Origin: Pascua guehoae
Taxonomy: Eukaryota; Basidiomycota; Tremellomycetes; Trichosporonales; Trichosporonaceae
Direction of reading: 5' to 3'
Length of the DNA stretch: 64,000 bases
Assembly: GCA_001600415.1 (NCBI GenBank)
Contig: BCJX01000006.1
Span: 1,672,364 to 1,736,363, forward strand
A model generated the notes under the pieces. It had not been told where the DNA came from. It saw only the letters and a list, made by a program, of their open reading frames with translations, and did not search any database. Position numbers and translations under genes: made by a program. Positions within the stretch are counted from its first letter, which is position 1. Every line of letters starts with the position of its first letter. Positions 12,989 to 23,787 of the stretch are shown here, one piece after another.

Positions 12989-15224
12989 ACCAAACCCCCT
13001 TTTAGTGTAAACACCGTCCCGGCGTCTGACGAACGGGCGGATCCTAAGGCCTCGGTGTCCGTGTCGTAAACCTCGCTTCTCTCGTACCTAGTACTAAGGC
13101 TATACATACACCTGCGCGTCTCGCACTCTCGGCGTTTTGTTATGTAGACTGGACTGCTGTGGATGAATCAGTGGGCGTTGAGCGGGGCGCTGGTGTGGAG
13201 TTCGGGATGTGCTGCTGCGTGTGACTGCAAGGGGTATCAAGTGTGTCAAGTGTGTCAAGGGTGTCAATCGTCGCGCGACCTGTCACCTCCGCTGGATGTC
13301 GCACTCGGGTGTCGCTCTGTGAATAGTTGGGCTGTAGCGTTTCAAGCTTGGTCCATCCACAAAGTTCCGTCTGTTTATCCTCCTGCATGACCAAACACAG
13401 ATGTGACTCGCCTGTATGCGCCTGCGCCGTCAAGGGCAGGGATGCGCGTGTATGCTTTTCGTCTGGTATACTGCACAAGCACTTCGCGTCCTTGGGTCTC
13501 GGCACTAGATGCTGGTCTGGTGTGAGCCGCACAGCTGTATTGACGCCCCGATTCTGATCAAAAAGCGGCCATTGATGCCGCAGAGAATCGAACCCGGGTA
13601 CTGGCAATCAATACTGTCACCCAGTGGCGGCCTGGAAAGGCGCACCCTAGGCGCCACAATCACGTGACCACAAAACGCCGCCTATTCCCGGGTGCGAGCG
13701 CCCCCCGTCCACCCTCTCACCCTCTACCCCCCCGGTACCACCTCCCCCCAACTTTCATCCTCCCTCCTGTTGTTGTTTCTCTCTCCACAGCAGGCCCAAG
13801 GTCACAATGCTCGCCACGCCCGGTTCCCCCGAACCCCCCTCGCGAGCGGGCTAAGGTCCTGGCATTCAAACCCCCACCACCGGTCCCAGCGGACCTGTCG
13901 CGTGACGTACGCGCACCGCGCTCGACCAGAAATGCGTCGTCTGCGTCTCGCCTCCGCGCCGCCAGGCGCGGAGCGCAGCCCAGAGACGCGCCGCCCCTTG
14001 GGATGGCGCAGAGGGTACAGACGCAGCACGACTTGGCAGGAGCGCGGGGGTCGCCTCGTGTCTGTCGGCGGCGGGCCCGGCCAGGCTCGCCCCGGTCCTC
14101 ACTAGAGGAAGCGCCCCCCCTTGGCGGGGGGCCCGGCACTGAGGCTTTAGTGCAATTTGGTGACGTCCCATCAAGTGCGGAGACGCATGGGATAACTCGA
14201 TCAGGACTACTCTGGGCCTGCTGATGGCTCGTTGAGCCTAGATTTTTTTCTCCGTTTTTGGTTTTTGGTTGTGCGCGAGTGGACGCGAGCGTATGGCTAT
14301 GCATCTTGTGCTGTTACAGTGGTCGGTCGCATGGGTGGCATGGGCGTTCGCAGTGGGTAGTTGGGGTGGCTGACGCCAGGCCGCGTTGGGGTGCTTTTGA
14401 CGCATCGCCGCGACATGGCACCCGGAAGCGTCTGCCGGCGAGTGGATGCGGCGCTTGCCCTCCAAGACGACACGACGCGACGCGAGGTGGTCGTGCCATG
14501 ATGAGCGTCTCTGATGTCCTGCCGCTGGCCTCGTTGTCATTATTGTATGTCCCACGTCCTCCAATGTCTTCTGCCGCGTTTCACCCATGCCCAACCCGAC
14601 CCACCTATCCCATACCCTCTGGTACGGCCCCCCGCCACCACCTCTGCCGAAGTCACCCTGCACGCGCTCGCGTTTTATTGTCTCGGTCGTACTCGTCGCT
14701 TCCGAGCATTTTTGCAGTTGGCATGCTTGCGTGCACGTCTCGCAGCGCGCTCGAGTCCACCGCAAGCTGCGCACTCTGGGACGACTTTGGGCGACATACC
14801 TACAGGTGGCACCTACCCGACAGTCACTTTGAGCTGGGGGGCCACAGGAGGCTGGGCCTCGACTCCCTCTGGGTCAACCAATACCACACGCCCCTCTTCA
14901 TGCCATTCCCTCCACGCCATATCCTGTCTTTCACGCACGCTGCCCTGGGCGGTGTCCGCGCCACCGAGCTCGGTGTGGCAGTCTCAATGCTTTTGTGTTG
15001 CGGATACGCGCCTTGATCTTGTGCCTGCTAATGTTACTGACCCGTTCCGGTTGCGACCTACCCCGTACGCTGTAGCGTTGTGCTCGAGAGCCCGGCGCAC
15101 GTGGCCCCGCATGGACGTTCGAGCCACCCACCCACTCGTACTTGCTGCCCGAACGCGCGCGCTCTATTGGTGCTTCGCTCTATCGCTCATTGTAAAAGCA
15201 CCTATAGTAGTAGGAGTTGGCATA
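12989..15224. other. Intergenic, no gene supported
   Basis: The overlapping long open frames at 13660-14300 and 14260-15380 are proline- and arginine-rich on both strands and share no recognisable domain; they look like a by-product of high GC. An ATG at 13807 after a possible acceptor leads to only about 15 codons. A T-loop-like sequence at 13572-13640 does not fold as a tRNA. Around 14108-14135 there is a G/C-rich inverted repeat. Short repeats of GTGTCAA occur at 13236-13268. Confidence 0.45.
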
Positions 15225-15364
15225 CGGAGGGTGTCCAAAAAGGAACGAGTAATGGCGCAGGGGGAGACTGGCGGACTCTTCCAAGGTCTGCATGTCTGCA
15301 GCAGCTCAGCATCTGCATGCCTCGGCATCTCTGCGCCTTACTCGTTCCTTTTCGACACCCTCTG
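15225..15364. mobile_element. MITE-like inverted-repeat element, TA-flanked
   Basis: Imperfect terminal inverted repeats of about 33 bp (15228-15260 and 15331-15361) surround a 70-bp centre. The ends read CGGAGGGTGTCC on the left and, reversed, CAGAGGGTGTCG on the right. Each end abuts the dinucleotide TA (15223-15224 and 15365-15366), as expected for a TA target-site duplication. Length, TA flanks and GGGTGTC ends fit a non-autonomous Tc1/mariner-type MITE. It has no coding capacity. An RNA copy would fold into a long hairpin. Confidence 0.75.
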
Positions 15365-15496
15365 TACGCGTAAAACAAGTTGACATTCTTCTACCGCACT
15401 ATGCCCACTGCCCAAGTATAACCTCACTATGTATCTTGTTCCGCAACTCCCATAGTCCCAATACTCCAAATACCCAGCGACCTCGAGCCCGCGCGA

Positions 15497-17161
15497 CTAC
15501 ACAGCCTTGGCGGCATCCTCGACATGTGCCTCCTCGGCCTTCATGTCGAGCTCCTCTGCGAGGTGTGCTTGCCCCGTGAGGACGGCGTCTTGTCCATCAA
15601 ACACGGCCGCAATCTCCTCGAGCATTCGGCCCTTTGTCTCGGGGAAGCAAAAGTAGATGAAGCCGATGGCGAAGACGATGATGGCAATGTAGACAATGTA
15701 ATACTTCCACGCAATGGCGGTGAGTGCGATGGGGTTGACATAGGCGTTGAAAAAGCCCGCGCAGTTGAGTGCAAACATGAAGACGGCAATGCCCTTTGCA
15801 CGCAGTGAGAATGGGAGAATCTCGAGCGGGTACGCGAGTGCGAGACCCGTAAAGGCGATATCGTAGAATCCAAAGTAGACGAAGAGAAAGGCGAGGACGG
15901 CGGGCCCAGCTTGTTGTTTACCGTGGGCGTACGCGGCCGAACATGCCGTGATGATAATGTACGAGATGAGCATGCCAACCGCGCTGACGAGGAACATGGG
16001 GCGCCTTCCGTACCGTTCGACGACGAGAGCGCCTCCGATGGCTGCGAGCCAGTTGAAGATTTGCAGGCCGCCGTTGAAGCCCGTCTGCTGTGTGGGGTTT
16101 GTCATGCCGACCGAGTCGAGAATCTTGACGAGGTAGTATGAAATGATGCCATTTCCGACCCACTGGCTCAGAATCGCAAGACCCTGTGGTAAGGTGAGTA
16201 CTTGACAGCGTGCACAAGTTGGTGGTGGATTAAAACTCACGATAACAATAGCCAGACGGTGGCGGTTGCCTCTCGTTTTGAAAAAGGCGAGGACAGAGAC
16301 ACCAGCCGTCGCAGCGCGCTCTGCCTCGATGGCCTCCTTGATCTCGTCGAGCTCATACAGGACGAGCTCGTCGTCCATGTCGCCATTTGCGTGGTACTTC
16401 GCGAGCATTTCGTGGGCCTGTTGGAATTTCCCCCGCGAGACGAGGTATCGAGGCGACTCGGGGACAAACGGCAGCGCCATGAGGCTGAGGACGGGAACGA
16501 GCGCCTGGAACACGAGACACATGCGCCAGCTCCAGCTGCCGGAAATGTTGAGTGCGCCAAACGTGACCCACGACGAAATGATCGAGCCGATATAAAAGCA
16601 CGTGTTGATGAGCGCCGCCGTCTGCGCGCGGTTGCGCGGGTGTGCAATCTCGCCCACGTACGGGGCGGACGCAATCTGCGTAAACGAGCTGCCAAAGCCG
16701 AGGACAATACGTCCGCCGAGCATCTTCCAGCCGCCCGTCGTGAGCGTCTGCATGAGCGCGCCCGCGAGCATGATCGTGTACCCCAGTGCCATTCCGACAC
16801 GGCGCCCAAACGTGTCGGCAACATACGGAGCGAGCGGCAGCGACATGATGCCACCCAGCGACATGCACGAGACTATGATACCGAGCTTGTTCGAGTCGGG
16901 ATTGTCGAGGGCAGACATGAACCGCGGGTTGGCCTGGAGGCCACTGATGACAGACGCATCGTATCCTGTCCATTAGTGATGAAGCTCACCTCGCGCTCAA
17001 GCCCGGTATCGCTTACCCGAGTTGACACTGCCGGCAAACCCAACAAGGATGGCAAGAGCGAGGCGCCGCAGCCCGGGGTCGCGGAACCACCACGACGCCG
17101 TGTTGTTACGCAGGTGCGAGACAGTGTTTGTCGCGCCAATGGTGGCAGGAAGACCGGGCAT
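15497..17161 (-). CDS. MFS sugar transporter
   Basis: Three exons, 17161-17017, 16965-16241 and 16183-15497, give 518 residues. The start ATG at 17161 opens a soluble N-terminus ending in a first membrane segment (LAILVGFAGSVNSGYDASV). About twelve hydrophobic segments follow, with the sugar-porter hallmarks FGRRVG after TM2, PESPRYL after TM6, ERYGRRP after TM8 and FPETKGR after TM12. It belongs to the fungal lactose-permease/hexose-transporter family (TC 2.A.1.1) and acts in the plasma membrane as a sugar:proton symporter or facilitator. The substrate cannot be read from sequence. It is transcribed divergently from the Zn2Cys6 regulator across about 560 bp, and lies in a cluster with the GH3 glycosidase. 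The second intron is 57 nt, a multiple of three, and has no stop. Confidence 0.92.
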
Positions 17162-17724
17162 GCTGCTGCGGGGTCAGGTATGAGGAGGGGCAGGGGACCA
17201 TGGAGCCGTCTTTCGCGACAATGTGTCTGTTTATATCATAATGTCCAGCCTAGCACCGCGGAATGTACTGTGGAGCCTCATGTGCTAAGCTGCCATACGT
17301 TAGAATGCGAACACGCCAACAACTGCTTGCCGGGAAATTCTCGGATCTTGAGGTTGAGCCGTATGAGTGTCGAGTCCAACGTAGTGACGGTGTTCGGCAG
17401 ACCAAAGCCGCGTTGAAAGGAATGGCAGGGGATTTCTCGACGTCGTACTCCGCATTCAATGCTTATCAGACGATACTTGTACCTGCTCGATGAGTGTGCA
17501 TGGTGTGCAGCGATTGACCATTGCTTGGGATGCGATTCTTCGATGAAAGGGAACTGGCCATTATGTCATCCTCAGTGACACCGATATCGGTTCACCACAG
17601 ACCGGAACGCGGCAAAACCTCGTCCATGTCAATTTACCGGGTGGTGCCCCATGACCTACTGGACGCAGTTCCATTCTGCCTTGTGTGTTTCTCACTACAT
17701 TCTCTCTTGCCCCACACTCTGACC
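17162..17724. promoter_or_regulatory. Divergent promoter region, transporter/regulator
   Basis: This 563-bp gap separates the divergent starts of the MFS transporter and the Zn2Cys6 factor and must hold both promoters. CGG and CCG triplets, the usual half-sites of Zn2Cys6 proteins, occur several times, but GC-rich DNA gives them by chance and I do not claim a specific operator. Shared regulation is an inference from the layout. Confidence 0.4.
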
Positions 17725-20245
17725 ATGGGCCCCACGACGCGCGAAAGGCGACAAGATAGCGATTCCAGCGTGCACACATTGCCGCGACGCATCCCACGTC
17801 CCCGGAAAGCGTGAGTTTCCGGCATTGACTTTGAGTTTGGAGCGCGATAAGGCAAAGGATGAGCCGACTGACATCTTTGGACTGATGCAAACTCAGATGC
17901 ACCATCTGCAGGGGCCTCAAGGTAGGTCGTGACTCGCTGGAGTCGTGGGGTATGCTGACTAGTCCAGATCCGATGTCTCCCCAAGACGGTGGCGGACCAT
18001 CCCGAGGCGCCGTGTGCGCGATGTGTACGACTCGATTATGAGTGCGACTATCGGGCAGCCAAACGAGGGTACGTGGCTCAATTTTGACTGCGATAGATCC
18101 ATCCTCACGCTGATGGACAGACCACCGAAAGGACGAAAACTGCGGCGGTCAGAGGCTAGAAACAGTGCTGTTGCCGATGGCGAAGATGGTGAACGAGCGT
18201 CTCCTGGTGCCGATATCCCGGCGACGTCACCGACAGAGGAGGGTTGTGCGAGTCGAAGCGAGGCGAGGGCGAATGGTGCGTTGCAGTGCGGGAATGGGAG
18301 GTAACATAACGCAGCGGGACCACCGATCCAGTGGCCTGATAGAAGGTCGAGCGCGCCTCGCCCGACTACTTCACCAAGAGTGCCTAATAATGACCCTGCC
18401 CCGACACAGTGCAGCCCGGCCCATGTGGACCCAGGATCCATACGCTCACTAAACAGTGTGAGCAACATTTCGTCTCATCGGCGGGGCTCAAAGTCGCCCG
18501 TGTTTTGGGAACTGCCGTTCCCAAAATCTGCCCAACCATCGGATCGGCCACACCAGCCTTCGGTAACTTTGGAAGACTACCTCGAGCCCCACTTGGGACC
18601 GGATGACAGTCGCGAGGGGTCGCCAAGTCAGAGGCCACTTCGGGTCCACCAGATGGCTGTCTCGGCTCATCACGGACCAGACCGCCACCGCGCGATGATT
18701 GGCATATCCGTGGATCCCGTCAGTGTCGGACTGCTCTTTGAGGCCGAGGCCATGTTCCTCTTCAAGGTGTGCGTGCCACCTCCTAACCGGCATTGACAAA
18801 GCCCAGTTTCGTCGAACACATTAGCCCCAGCTGTGGACTCTTTGATCACGCATACCACACTTATGAGCGGGTACGGCGCTCCCCGCCACTGTTCACAAGT
18901 GTCATGTACGCAGTGACGCGCTTCTACCGCCCCGAGATATCCGACTTGATTCTGGACCTCACCGAGGGGGCTATTAACCGGCAGTTGCGCACTGGCGATG
19001 CGGACATTTCCTTGATCCAGGCGCTGCTCGTGCTCGTGTACTGGAAACATACCAAGGACCAGACAGCATATTGCAAACTCGGTCTTGCTTGTCGCCTCGT
19101 CCAACAGTTGCGCCTCGAGTGGCCTGCTGAGACGACGGACGCTACACTTTCAGAGGAAGAGGAACGAGCTAAGGCAGACGTCGCCAGGACGATCTATAGT
19201 GAGGACTTCTACCCGGACGCGGGTCCCCAACTGACACTCGCTCAGATGCCTACGGCATGGACTGGTCGTACGCAAAGATGTTTCGGCTCGCAGCCGACGG
19301 ACACAGTGCGACCAAACTTCCGGGATCAACCCAGCTGATGCGTTGGGCGGAGCAGCACAAACACCTCGGTGTGCCGTGCGACTTTTTCAAGGCCATTCTC
19401 ATCGAGTACGCACAGAGTGACTGTAGTCGCTCACCCTGAGCTGACTTTCAGGCTACGAGAGTTTCACTACCAGTTTGCAACTGCGACGGACACCTTTAGT
19501 AGCGCCACCACCCCCGCCGAGTTTGCCCACGGATCAGGCCTGGCTCTCATCTCCACACGCATGAATGACTGGCTCGGCATTCCGCATCTTACGGGCATTG
19601 TGCGCTCCATGACTGAGATTTTGGCCAAGACGACCATGCTCCGGCTGCGTGTCCTTGGTCTCGAGTATTCGTATTCGACTCCAGACGTCCTTCTGAGCCT
19701 TGTCGAGGAAATCGGAGGCGTCATTGAACGAGAACTTGCGCTTGGGTCCCTACTTTACCTCTCCGACCTGTCCTGCTGTATGATGTCTAATCCTGCTGTA
19801 TGGCTCTACAAGGTAGGTCGTTCGTTGTATCTCAGGACCGAGCTGACGGCAAATACCCCAGGCCCGCCACCACTTTTCCCCAGACGAGGTCCAGCGTGCA
19901 TCTGCGTTTTGCCACCGCATTTACACGGCATATAACGCCATCTCGGAGCAGGCAATCCAAGACCACGCCCTCATGTACAACAAACGCGTATACTACCGCG
20001 TCGCCAACGCATTCGATCGGCTCGGCGCTGGCGGACAGGACGTGCACCAAGCACTTGTAAGTCGTTCACTGTAGACAGAGCCTTGTAATTGACTGGAACA
20101 GGCACACCAACTGAGCGAATTGTTGCGCAACCACTGGCCGGCAGTTGACGATGCCCTCCCCAGCGACCTGGATGGGGGGCCCAGCGAGTGGAGTTGGATA
20201 CTGCCCATGGACTTGATGTGGGACGGAAGCAGCAATATCTTGTAG
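17725..20245 (+). CDS. Zn2Cys6 fungal transcription factor
   Basis: Ten exons join without frame breaks (17725-17810, 17897-17921, 17968-18068, 18097-18300, 18343-18766, 18802-19198, 19246-19405, 19452-19812, 19862-20056, 20102-20245), giving 698 residues. The binuclear zinc cluster starts at residue 30 with spacing C-x2-C-x6-C-x12-C-x2-C-x6-C (CTICRGLKIRC ... CARCVRLDYEC), preceded by a basic RRIPRPRK stretch. Residues from about 250 on form the helical fungal transcription-factor domain (VEHISPSCGLFDHAYHTY; FYRPEISDLILDL; VYWKH). It is a nuclear regulator. It sits between a sugar transporter and a GH3 glycosidase, so control of these genes is the natural hypothesis. The acceptor at 18801 (AAAG) and the 42-nt intron at 18301-18342 are the least certain joins. 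Confidence 0.88.
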
Positions 20246-20745
20246 CATCGTGCTGTATTGTACCTAGTACTGCTATACCGATGCCATCAGCTTCGTCGTT
20301 CTCTAGGCGAACAGAATGTGGTGCAGAAGGCAACTCGAAAGGAGATGGGCACACTTTGTGTATGACATCAGACCTAAATGTAGTGCGGTTTCTTGCAGGC
20401 AAGTTACATACGTAGACGAGGACGAGAATGTACCGCCGCTCAGCTGTCGGCGGTGATGGGATGTTGTGCACTTATCCCGCTAGAGGCTCCTCACATACTA
20501 CTCATTCTGAGGCCGACAGTGTTGTAATGAGTGATAGAGCGATGCATAGAATGAGAGCGCGCGCACGAGTACATATAGAGCGCGTGGCGGCTCGAGCGTA
20601 CGTGCGACGGCGCACGTGCGCGTGCGTGCGAGGCTCGAGTCCTTACAACAGACAGCTCTCTAGGACCCACAGCACTCAAACTTAGAGCAGTGGGTGCAGC
20701 ACCATATCATCGTTACATGAGCCAGACCTTTGATATTACCACGCA
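20246..20745. other. Convergent intergenic region
   Basis: The regulator (+) and the GH3 gene (-) end towards each other here. At 20570-20640 the sequence is a dense run of CG/GC with alternating CGTGCG and GCACGT steps bounded by CTCGAG at both ends, able to form stem-loops. No gene is supported. Confidence 0.5.
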
Positions 20746-22548
20746 TTAGCGACCGTCGTAGCGTAGGCCGTGGCCAAATCTATAGAAGGGGTCTTTTGTG
20801 TCAAACGGGGTATCGCTCCTGCTCTCCGCGACCGCGGCGTCGCTGCGCGGCATGTCGAAAGGGAGTTTGCCCTTGGGCGAGTATCCAAATAGAATATCAA
20901 CCAGGCCCTCGTCACAGAGGCCAAAGTTGAACATGATGGCGGTGGCGCTATCGTTGATGTTCCCGAGCACCGCAGGGCGGTCTGCGGCGATATCTACGAC
21001 CACGGGGCACATTTTGGCGACGTTTTCAATGTGGTTGAGGGTTGCGTCGTCGAATTCAAGCGAGCCGTGGTGGAAATGCGCCGCCATGAGACCTTCGCCG
21101 ACCACCTCGTACGGGGCAGCGAGGCGGATGACGGCGACGTCGGCGTTGTCGGGCGATGTGGCGATCTGAGCTGGGTCAAGCGTCGTTGGGGTGTGGAAAC
21201 CCTCGAGGTACAATTTGGTGCCAGGTGCCAGCGGGAGCAATGGCGAGGACTTGCCGCAGGTGGTCACACGATCGTTCTTGAGCAAGGTAACAGCATCCTT
21301 TTGGGCAGCAATGCCGGCCGCGACAAAGTCTTTGCGAGCAATAATCGCGTCGGCAGCGTCGGCGTCAACAAAGGGGTTGTCAAACAGCCCCAGGGCGAAT
21401 TTTTCCCGAAGGAGCAAACGCACGCTCTTGTCGAGTCGGTGCTCGGGTACGCGCCCGTCCCGCACGATGCGGACTAGGAGATCGACATTATGCTCGCCTC
21501 CAAACTGGTCAATGCCGGCGTCTAGGGCCCGTGCTAAGCGTTCTTCATACGACAGGTCCTCCACGCCCCAAGCGCGCGCGACGCCGAAATCGCCAACGGT
21601 ATCCCCGCTGACGATCTCAGTCACGATCCCCCAGTCGGACAGGGCGACACCGGTAAAACCCAGAGATTCGCGGAGGAGCGTGGTAATCACGCGCCGGTTG
21701 AACGCCATGGCCACCTCGTCGTACCCCTCGAGGCCGACAGGTTTGCCATACGAGGGCATGACGACGCGCACACCCGCGGCAATGGCGGCGCGGAACGGCT
21801 CAAGGTGGTACTCAAACATGGTGTGGCCGCCGGGATACACCTGCTCTGCGCCCCAGGCAAAATGGGGGTCGAGGCCGTCTTGCTGCGGCCCCCCACCTGG
21901 GAAGTGCTTGACGCACGCCGAGATTGACTTGGTGCCAAACGCGCCTACCGGACCTTGCAGGCCACGGACGTGGGCCGCGACCATGCGCGAGGCGAGTTCG
22001 GCATCCTCACCCAGCCCCCCGACGATGCGCGACCAGCGCGGCTCCGTCGCCAGGTCGGCCTGGGGATGCAGCGACGCCCGGATCCCCACCGCGAGGTACT
22101 CTTGGCGCACAATGTCGGCGTACTCCTCCATCCGCGCCTCGTCCCCGATCGCCGCCATGCCCAGATGCTCTGGCCACTGCGAGAAACACCCCGCGTTGAG
22201 CGCCGTCGCCGGGTTGTTGGAAAATGCGTGCCGCGGGTCTGTGCTCAGCGTCACCGGTATGCCCCACCGACTCTTGGATAGTGCCGCCCGCTGCAGCGTG
22301 TTGGAAAACTCTGCAAACTCGCGGCCGGTGCTAAACGACCCGAGCAGGTTCAAGTGGCTGATGCCCCGGTTTAGGTGGTCCTCGGTCGTGGGCATATCGA
22401 ATAGCTGGCTCTTGGCGTCTAGTGGTCCCGCCGTGCACATGGTGTGGAACATGAGACCAGCTTTTTCCTCGAGCGATAGCCGCGACACGAGGTCGTCCGC
22501 ACGCGCTTCGGGTGATAGGGAGGCATCCTGATATGGAAAGTTTGTCAT
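20746..22548 (-). CDS. GH3 family beta-glycosidase, intronless, cytosolic
   Basis: A single uninterrupted frame of 600 codons from ATG 22548 to TAG 20746. The N-terminal TIM-barrel shows GH3 landmarks: LSLEEKAGLMFH at 25-36, DPRHAFSNN, KHFPGGG at 214-220, VMPSYGKP near 263, and SDWG at 304-307, where Asp305 is the expected nucleophile. The second, alpha/beta sandwich domain follows (AAQKDAVTLLKND, GYSPKGKLPFDMP), ending in YRFGHGLRYDG. There is no fibronectin-III tail. The N-terminus (MTNFPYQDASLSPEARADD) has no signal peptide, so the enzyme should act inside the cell on an imported glycoside. Beta-glucosidase is the likeliest activity; beta-xylosidase or N-acetylhexosaminidase cannot be excluded. 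The lack of introns contrasts with its neighbours and suggests retroposition or acquisition from bacteria. Confidence 0.88.
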   Translation of the reverse strand: MTNFPYQDASLSPEARADDLVSRLSLEEKAGLMFHTMCTAGPLDAKSQLFDMPTTEDHLNRGISHLNLLGSFSTGREFAEFSNTLQRAALSKSRWGIPVTLSTDPRHAFSNNPATALNAGCFSQWPEHLGMAAIGDEARMEEYADIVRQEYLAVGIRASLHPQADLATEPRWSRIVGGLGEDAELASRMVAAHVRGLQGPVGAFGTKSISACVKHFPGGGPQQDGLDPHFAWGAEQVYPGGHTMFEYHLEPFRAAIAAGVRVVMPSYGKPVGLEGYDEVAMAFNRRVITTLLRESLGFTGVALSDWGIVTEIVSGDTVGDFGVARAWGVEDLSYEERLARALDAGIDQFGGEHNVDLLVRIVRDGRVPEHRLDKSVRLLLREKFALGLFDNPFVDADAADAIIARKDFVAAGIAAQKDAVTLLKNDRVTTCGKSSPLLPLAPGTKLYLEGFHTPTTLDPAQIATSPDNADVAVIRLAAPYEVVGEGLMAAHFHHGSLEFDDATLNHIENVAKMCPVVVDIAADRPAVLGNINDSATAIMFNFGLCDEGLVDILFGYSPKGKLPFDMPRSDAAVAESRSDTPFDTKDPFYRFGHGLRYDGR

Positions 22549-23229
22549 TGTATTGGACTGGGGCGTGAGCCAAGGTCGCAGCCACGTGTTGCGACTTACG
22601 CGTGAAGATTAGAATCTAGCCAGCAGCTTGAGGGGGAGAATACACCTCCATCAGTGATACCGGAGAACGGCTTATATACCCACCAGCTATTTGGCGATGC
22701 ATGACTGCTATCTGCTGACTTCCAAAGGTTGACGAGTCTCGGCTTTGGCGGCTTCGGTACCGGCGGCTGAATGTTGCAGACGGCAAAACAATTCCATCGG
22801 TAAATTGTGACCGCATGCTGAAAGTACCGACTCGGCTCAACCTCAGACTAAGCCTCATATTCTCTCTTCCGCGCTGCTACGTTCTCTCGCCACGGCAAAA
22901 CAGGAAGCCCAGCGACGCAATGCTCTGAACCCACATCCTAACACTGGAGATGTACATGCACACCGTAATGCAGCGCTTTAGACCGCTCGGTCATCCCGCT
23001 GACGCTTGGGGCCTCCTGGCGCGCCAATGCAGAAGGCCCTCAGTTACCTCCAGAGCTCATGTGCTCCTCTATCCTCACCGTTGGAAACAATGCCCGCCCT
23101 CCTAGCCCTTCACCCATCACGCTCTCCTACCCCTTCACTCATCAATGTCCTGTTGAGTAGACCTTGTTTATTCGCCAAAGGACGACGGCGGCCGCGGCGG
23201 CGATGCCTGTGGGAGGCAAACATGTCATG
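22549..23229. promoter_or_regulatory. GH3 upstream region
   Basis: Upstream of the GH3 start on the minus strand a TATATA-like element lies at about 22671-22677, some 125 bases before the ATG, a plausible core promoter. The rest, up to the tRNA-Pro gene, holds no supported gene; a minus-strand open frame at 22616-22858 has no recognisable content. Confidence 0.4.
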
Positions 23230-23329
23230 GCTCTCGTGGTGTAGTGGTTATCATACTCTCTTAGGGTTGCGTGCAGCCTTAGGCCTCCGGTATTGGGAGT
23301 GGGCCCCGGTTCGAATCCGGGCGAGGGCC
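23230..23329 (+). tRNA. tRNA-Pro(AGG) with intron
   Basis: The cloverleaf closes: acceptor GCTCTCG/CGAGGGC, D-arm GTGTAGTGGTTATCAT, anticodon stem CTCTC/GGGAG with loop TTAGGGT, variable loop TGGGC, T-arm CCCGG-TTCGAAT-CCGGG and discriminator C. The anticodon is AGG. A 27-nt intron (23267-23293) follows position 37, the canonical nuclear site, and contains CCT stretches that can pair with the anticodon. A TTTT terminator follows at 23335-23338. Confidence 0.93.
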
Positions 23330-23787
23330 AAACCTTTTGCATGTCGTGCTTCTGCGCTTCTTCTGGACGAAAGAGGACGAACGGAGGTCGAGGACTTGGG
23401 TCGTTATCCCGCCCGGGGCAAACATGGCCACGATCTGCCACATCTGCCACGTCTGCCACACCCGGCCTCTGCCACAGCCATTGGATTTTGGGGCACCTCC
23501 ACTCGTCGGTAAGTAGGTCGGTAAGCATCCTCATGCTTCAATCATGCGGGCAGCATGTTCACTCGTGCTCTTCGCAGCCCAGCGTAATTACTCCATGGAG
23601 AGCGTGCTGGACCAAGGCTGAAGTTGTTGTGACTTGTCATTGAGTGGCGAATCCCATCAGGGCCATTATGTCAGCGCCTCGTGCCTGAAATCAACCCCCG
23701 ACCCCGCCTTTGAAACTTGCAACTTCTTTCAACTTCAAAATATCCTCCCTCCACATCACTCCTCCTCTTGCTCTGTCATCAACCACC
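23330..23787. other. Intergenic, tRNA-Pro to DPH2
   Basis: No gene is supported. A CTGCCACNT-type short repeat occurs at about 23432-23474. The final 100 bases before 23788 are C/T-rich with CATCACTCC and AACCACC, typical of a fungal leader. Confidence 0.5.

Noticed and set aside
13562..13640. Possible minus-strand tRNA: GGTTCGATTC B-box-like sequence followed by a T5 run
   Set aside because: The T-stem has a mismatch, only five of seven acceptor pairs form, and no anticodon arm can be built. At most it is a tRNA-derived relic.
13660..14310. Overlapping Pro/Arg-rich frames on both strands
   Set aside because: No domain, no convincing splice chain and a composition expected from high GC.
21191..22531. 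446-codon plus-strand frame opposite the GH3 gene
   Set aside because: The minus strand encodes a complete GH3 enzyme; the antisense frame has no recognisable content.
22616..22858. 80-codon minus frame upstream of the GH3 start
   Set aside because: It lies in the likely promoter and has no homology signal or splice link to the GH3 frame.
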